NCBI RefSeq assembly: GCF_020510525.1
Contig: NZ_CP075188.1
Location: 3,286,001-3,350,000, forward strand
Direction: 5' to 3'
DNA: 64,000 bases
DNA from: Quatrionicoccus australiensis
GTDB taxonomy: Bacteria; Pseudomonadota; Gammaproteobacteria; Burkholderiales; Rhodocyclaceae
Under the pieces are notes generated by a model. That model did no database searches, was not told the DNA's origin, and saw only the letters and a program-made list of their open reading frames with translations. A program made the translations under genes and the position numbers. Shown here in pieces: positions 62,232-64,000 of the stretch (positions within the stretch are counted from its first letter, which is position 1; each line of letters starts with the position of its first letter).

Positions 62232-64000
62232 TCAGAGCGTAAACCGCGCGAGCTGGGCCTGCAAGTCGCTGGACAGGCGTTGCAGATTTTGCGCCCGACC
62301 GCTGTTTTGCTGCGCCCGGCTGTTGCTGCCTTCTGCCGACTGGGCAATATTTTCGACCAGACGGGCGATTTCCTGACTGGCTGCACTTTGCTCGCGCGTA
62401 CTGTCGGCAATGCCGTGCACGACATTGACCGTTTCCTGCGCGTGCTGATCGATGGTCAGGAGCGAATCGCCGGCATCGCGTGCCAGGCTGACACTGCCCG
62501 TCATGTTGGTACTCACCGCCTGCATGCGCTGCACGGCGGTGCCGGTTTCCTGCAGGATGGCCGCCACCGTGGTCGAGATTTCCTGGGTCGACAGCGCCGT
62601 CCGTTCGGCCAGTTTGCGCACCTCATCGGCCACGACGGCAAAGCCGCGCCCCTGCTCGCCGGCCCGTGCCGCCTCGATCGCCGCATTGAGCGCCAGCAGG
62701 TTGGTCTGATCGGCAATTTCCCGAATCACCCCGACCACACTGGAGATCTGCTTCGAACGCTCGCCCAGCGACTCGATCAATTGTGCTGACTCGTTGATAT
62801 CACTCGCCACCCGCTCCAGTTCGTTCATCGCACGATGCACCACATCACGGCCGCTGCCGGTAACCACCTTGGCCTCTTCGGAAATTTGCGCCGCATGATT
62901 GGCGTTGTCGGCAACGTGCGTAATGCTGACCGACAGCTCCTCAACCGATGCGGCAATGCCGGAGGCTGACTGCGAAGCCTGTTCGGAACTTTGCAACGCC
63001 AGTTTTGCGGCGCCCTCCAGCTCATTGGCCGCGACTCCGACCTGGGCCGAGGTGGTTGCAACACCACTCACCAGATTGCGCATGCTGCCGGCCATTTCGT
63101 TGAAGGCATGACCGATGGCCTGCACTTCATTACGACTGCCCGCCTCGGCATCTCGCACCGATGCACGCAAGTCACCGGCACTGATGCGCGCCACTTCCTG
63201 GACCAGCAAGGACAGGCCGCGCAGGCGCGAACTGACCAGCAGATAGATCACCACCGCCAGCACCAGCGCCGCCGCGATACTGATCAGTACCAGGAGGTTG
63301 CGCAGGGCATGGCTTTCCTCGAGGTACTCATCGAGCCAGCTGCCGGTTGCCACCGTCCACCCCCACGCCGCAGAGGTTGCGGCATAGATGATTTTTTCAC
63401 GCTCACGCCCCGACTCATCGGGCAGGGAATAACGCAACACTCCGTTCTTGAGCTTGATCACCTCGGTCACCGCCGCCTTCGACGCGGCCGACAAATCAAG
63501 GTCGGCAACAGTCTTTTCCTGGAATTTCGGATGCAGCACGAATTCGCCTATGGATTTTTCATCCGTCGGGCGCACGATATAGACATAGCCGGTCTTGCCG
63601 GCCTGCAGACTGCCAAACTGCGCACGCAGCCGTTGCAACTCGCCATCCAGCCCGATCCGTACCGAGTAGGCGCCCCAGACCTTGCCATCCGCAGCCTTGA
63701 ATACCTTCACCGTGCTGAAATTGTATTTGCCACCGCGTATCGCCAGCCCCTGATAATCCTTGCCGGCCAGCACCGCCTTGGCGACCGGATCGTTGTCGCC
63801 AATCGGCACGCCGTTCATCGACTTGCCATCCTTGTCCTTCAGCAGGGTACTCAAGCGGTAAAGCTTGCCCTCCTTGACCACCAGAAAAGCCGTCTCCTCA
63901 CCGGTCAACTCCTTGAAAACACGCAAAATCCGTTCATTGCCGTTGAGTTGCTCGCTCCCCAGGCGAACGACCGGCAAATCAACCTCGCCGGTTCTGACCA
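62232..64000 (-). CDS. Methyl-accepting chemotaxis protein with Cache sensor (5' end outside window)
   Basis: Partial: the frame stays open to the window edge, so the start and first TM helix lie beyond 64000. Visible are ~589 residues: a periplasmic Cache_3-Cache_2-type sensor (about the first 230: [56 protein letters not shown]), one TM helix ([20 protein letters not shown]), HAMP (~255-310), and the signalling coiled coil with tip [20 protein letters not shown]. The ligand of such sensors is usually an organic acid or similar small molecule; not determinable here. Confidence 0.94.
   Translation of the reverse strand, partial: VRTGEVDLPVVRLGSEQLNGNERILRVFKELTGEETAFLVVKEGKLYRLSTLLKDKDGKSMNGVPIGDNDPVAKAVLAGKDYQGLAIRGGKYNFSTVKVFKAADGKVWGAYSVRIGLDGELQRLRAQFGSLQAGKTGYVYIVRPTDEKSIGEFVLHPKFQEKTVADLDLSAASKAAVTEVIKLKNGVLRYSLPDESGREREKIIYAATSAAWGWTVATGSWLDEYLEESHALRNLLVLISIAAALVLAVVIYLLVSSRLRGLSLLVQEVARISAGDLRASVRDAEAGSRNEVQAIGHAFNEMAGSMRNLVSGVATTSAQVGVAANELEGAAKLALQSSEQASQSASGIAASVEELSVSITHVADNANHAAQISEEAKVVTGSGRDVVHRAMNELERVASDINESAQLIESLGERSKQISSVVGVIREIADQTNLLALNAAIEAARAGEQGRGFAVVADEVRKLAERTALSTQEISTTVAAILQETGTAVQRMQAVSTNMTGSVSLARDAGDSLLTIDQHAQETVNVVHGIADSTREQSAASQEIARLVENIAQSAEGSNSRAQQNSGRAQNLQRLSSDLQAQLARFTL

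Overview
The window looks like a stretch of chromosome from a GC-rich betaproteobacterium, probably of the Rhodocyclales (Dechloromonas/Azonexus type). This is inferred from gene order (leuC-lipoprotein-leuD-leuB-asd-fimV-truA-trpF-trpB-trpA-accD-folC-SPOR-cvpA-purF-metZ), from protein sequence character, and from a chemoreceptor with a c-type haem motif. No database search was possible. Almost all of the DNA is coding; there is no rRNA, CRISPR array or prophage. One tRNA gene and one IS element are present.

Layout. 1-4.7 kb: thioredoxin 2 (trxC), an aspartate-rich calcium-loop protein, a chemoreceptor with a CxxCH motif, and on the minus strand a Ser/Thr kinase with a cNMP-binding-like tail. 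4.8-8.9 kb: heat-shock operon grpE-dnaK-dnaJ behind a clear sigma-32-type promoter, followed by an unusual 95-bp tandem repeat that copies the end of dnaJ. 9-18.5 kb: an amino-acid-type ABC binding protein, cysS, then a plus-strand envelope cluster (TPR/NTF2-like protein, L,D-transpeptidase, ppiA, ppiB, lpxH), then recQ and a YjdF-family membrane protein. 18.5-22.3 kb: CheX-like DUF3334 protein, acyl-CoA ligase and RhlE-type helicase, all minus strand.

22.4-40.9 kb is a long minus-strand run of biosynthetic genes: leucine (leuCDB), aspartate-semialdehyde (asd), tryptophan (trpFBA), malonyl-CoA (accD), folate (folC), purine (purF) and methionine (metZ), with fimV, truA, a CbiQ-like membrane protein, a SPOR protein and cvpA interspersed. 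40.9-46.2 kb: MFS transporter, YdcH-like protein, aroC, a CBS-pair protein, an XRE regulator with palindromic upstream DNA, and divergent radical SAM and queD genes.

46.3-48.8 kb holds the clearest recent event: a patatin-like phospholipase gene split by a 1316-bp IS3-family element with 3-bp target duplication; removal of the element restores the reading frame. 48.8-57.2 kb: orphan HicB-like protein, tRNA-Ser(UGA), a Bax-inhibitor-1 family protein, rlmD, a repeat-built lipoprotein, a metallo-beta-lactamase-fold protein, bamC, dapA, tilS and accA. 57.3-64 kb: two HDOD regulators flanking a glyoxalase-II-like hydrolase, an ABC-F ATPase, and a Cache-domain chemoreceptor whose start lies beyond the window.

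The window is mostly core metabolism and envelope biogenesis. The less ordinary material is the sensory genes (two chemoreceptors, kinase, CheX-like protein, two HDOD proteins), the structured repeats and the IS disruption.
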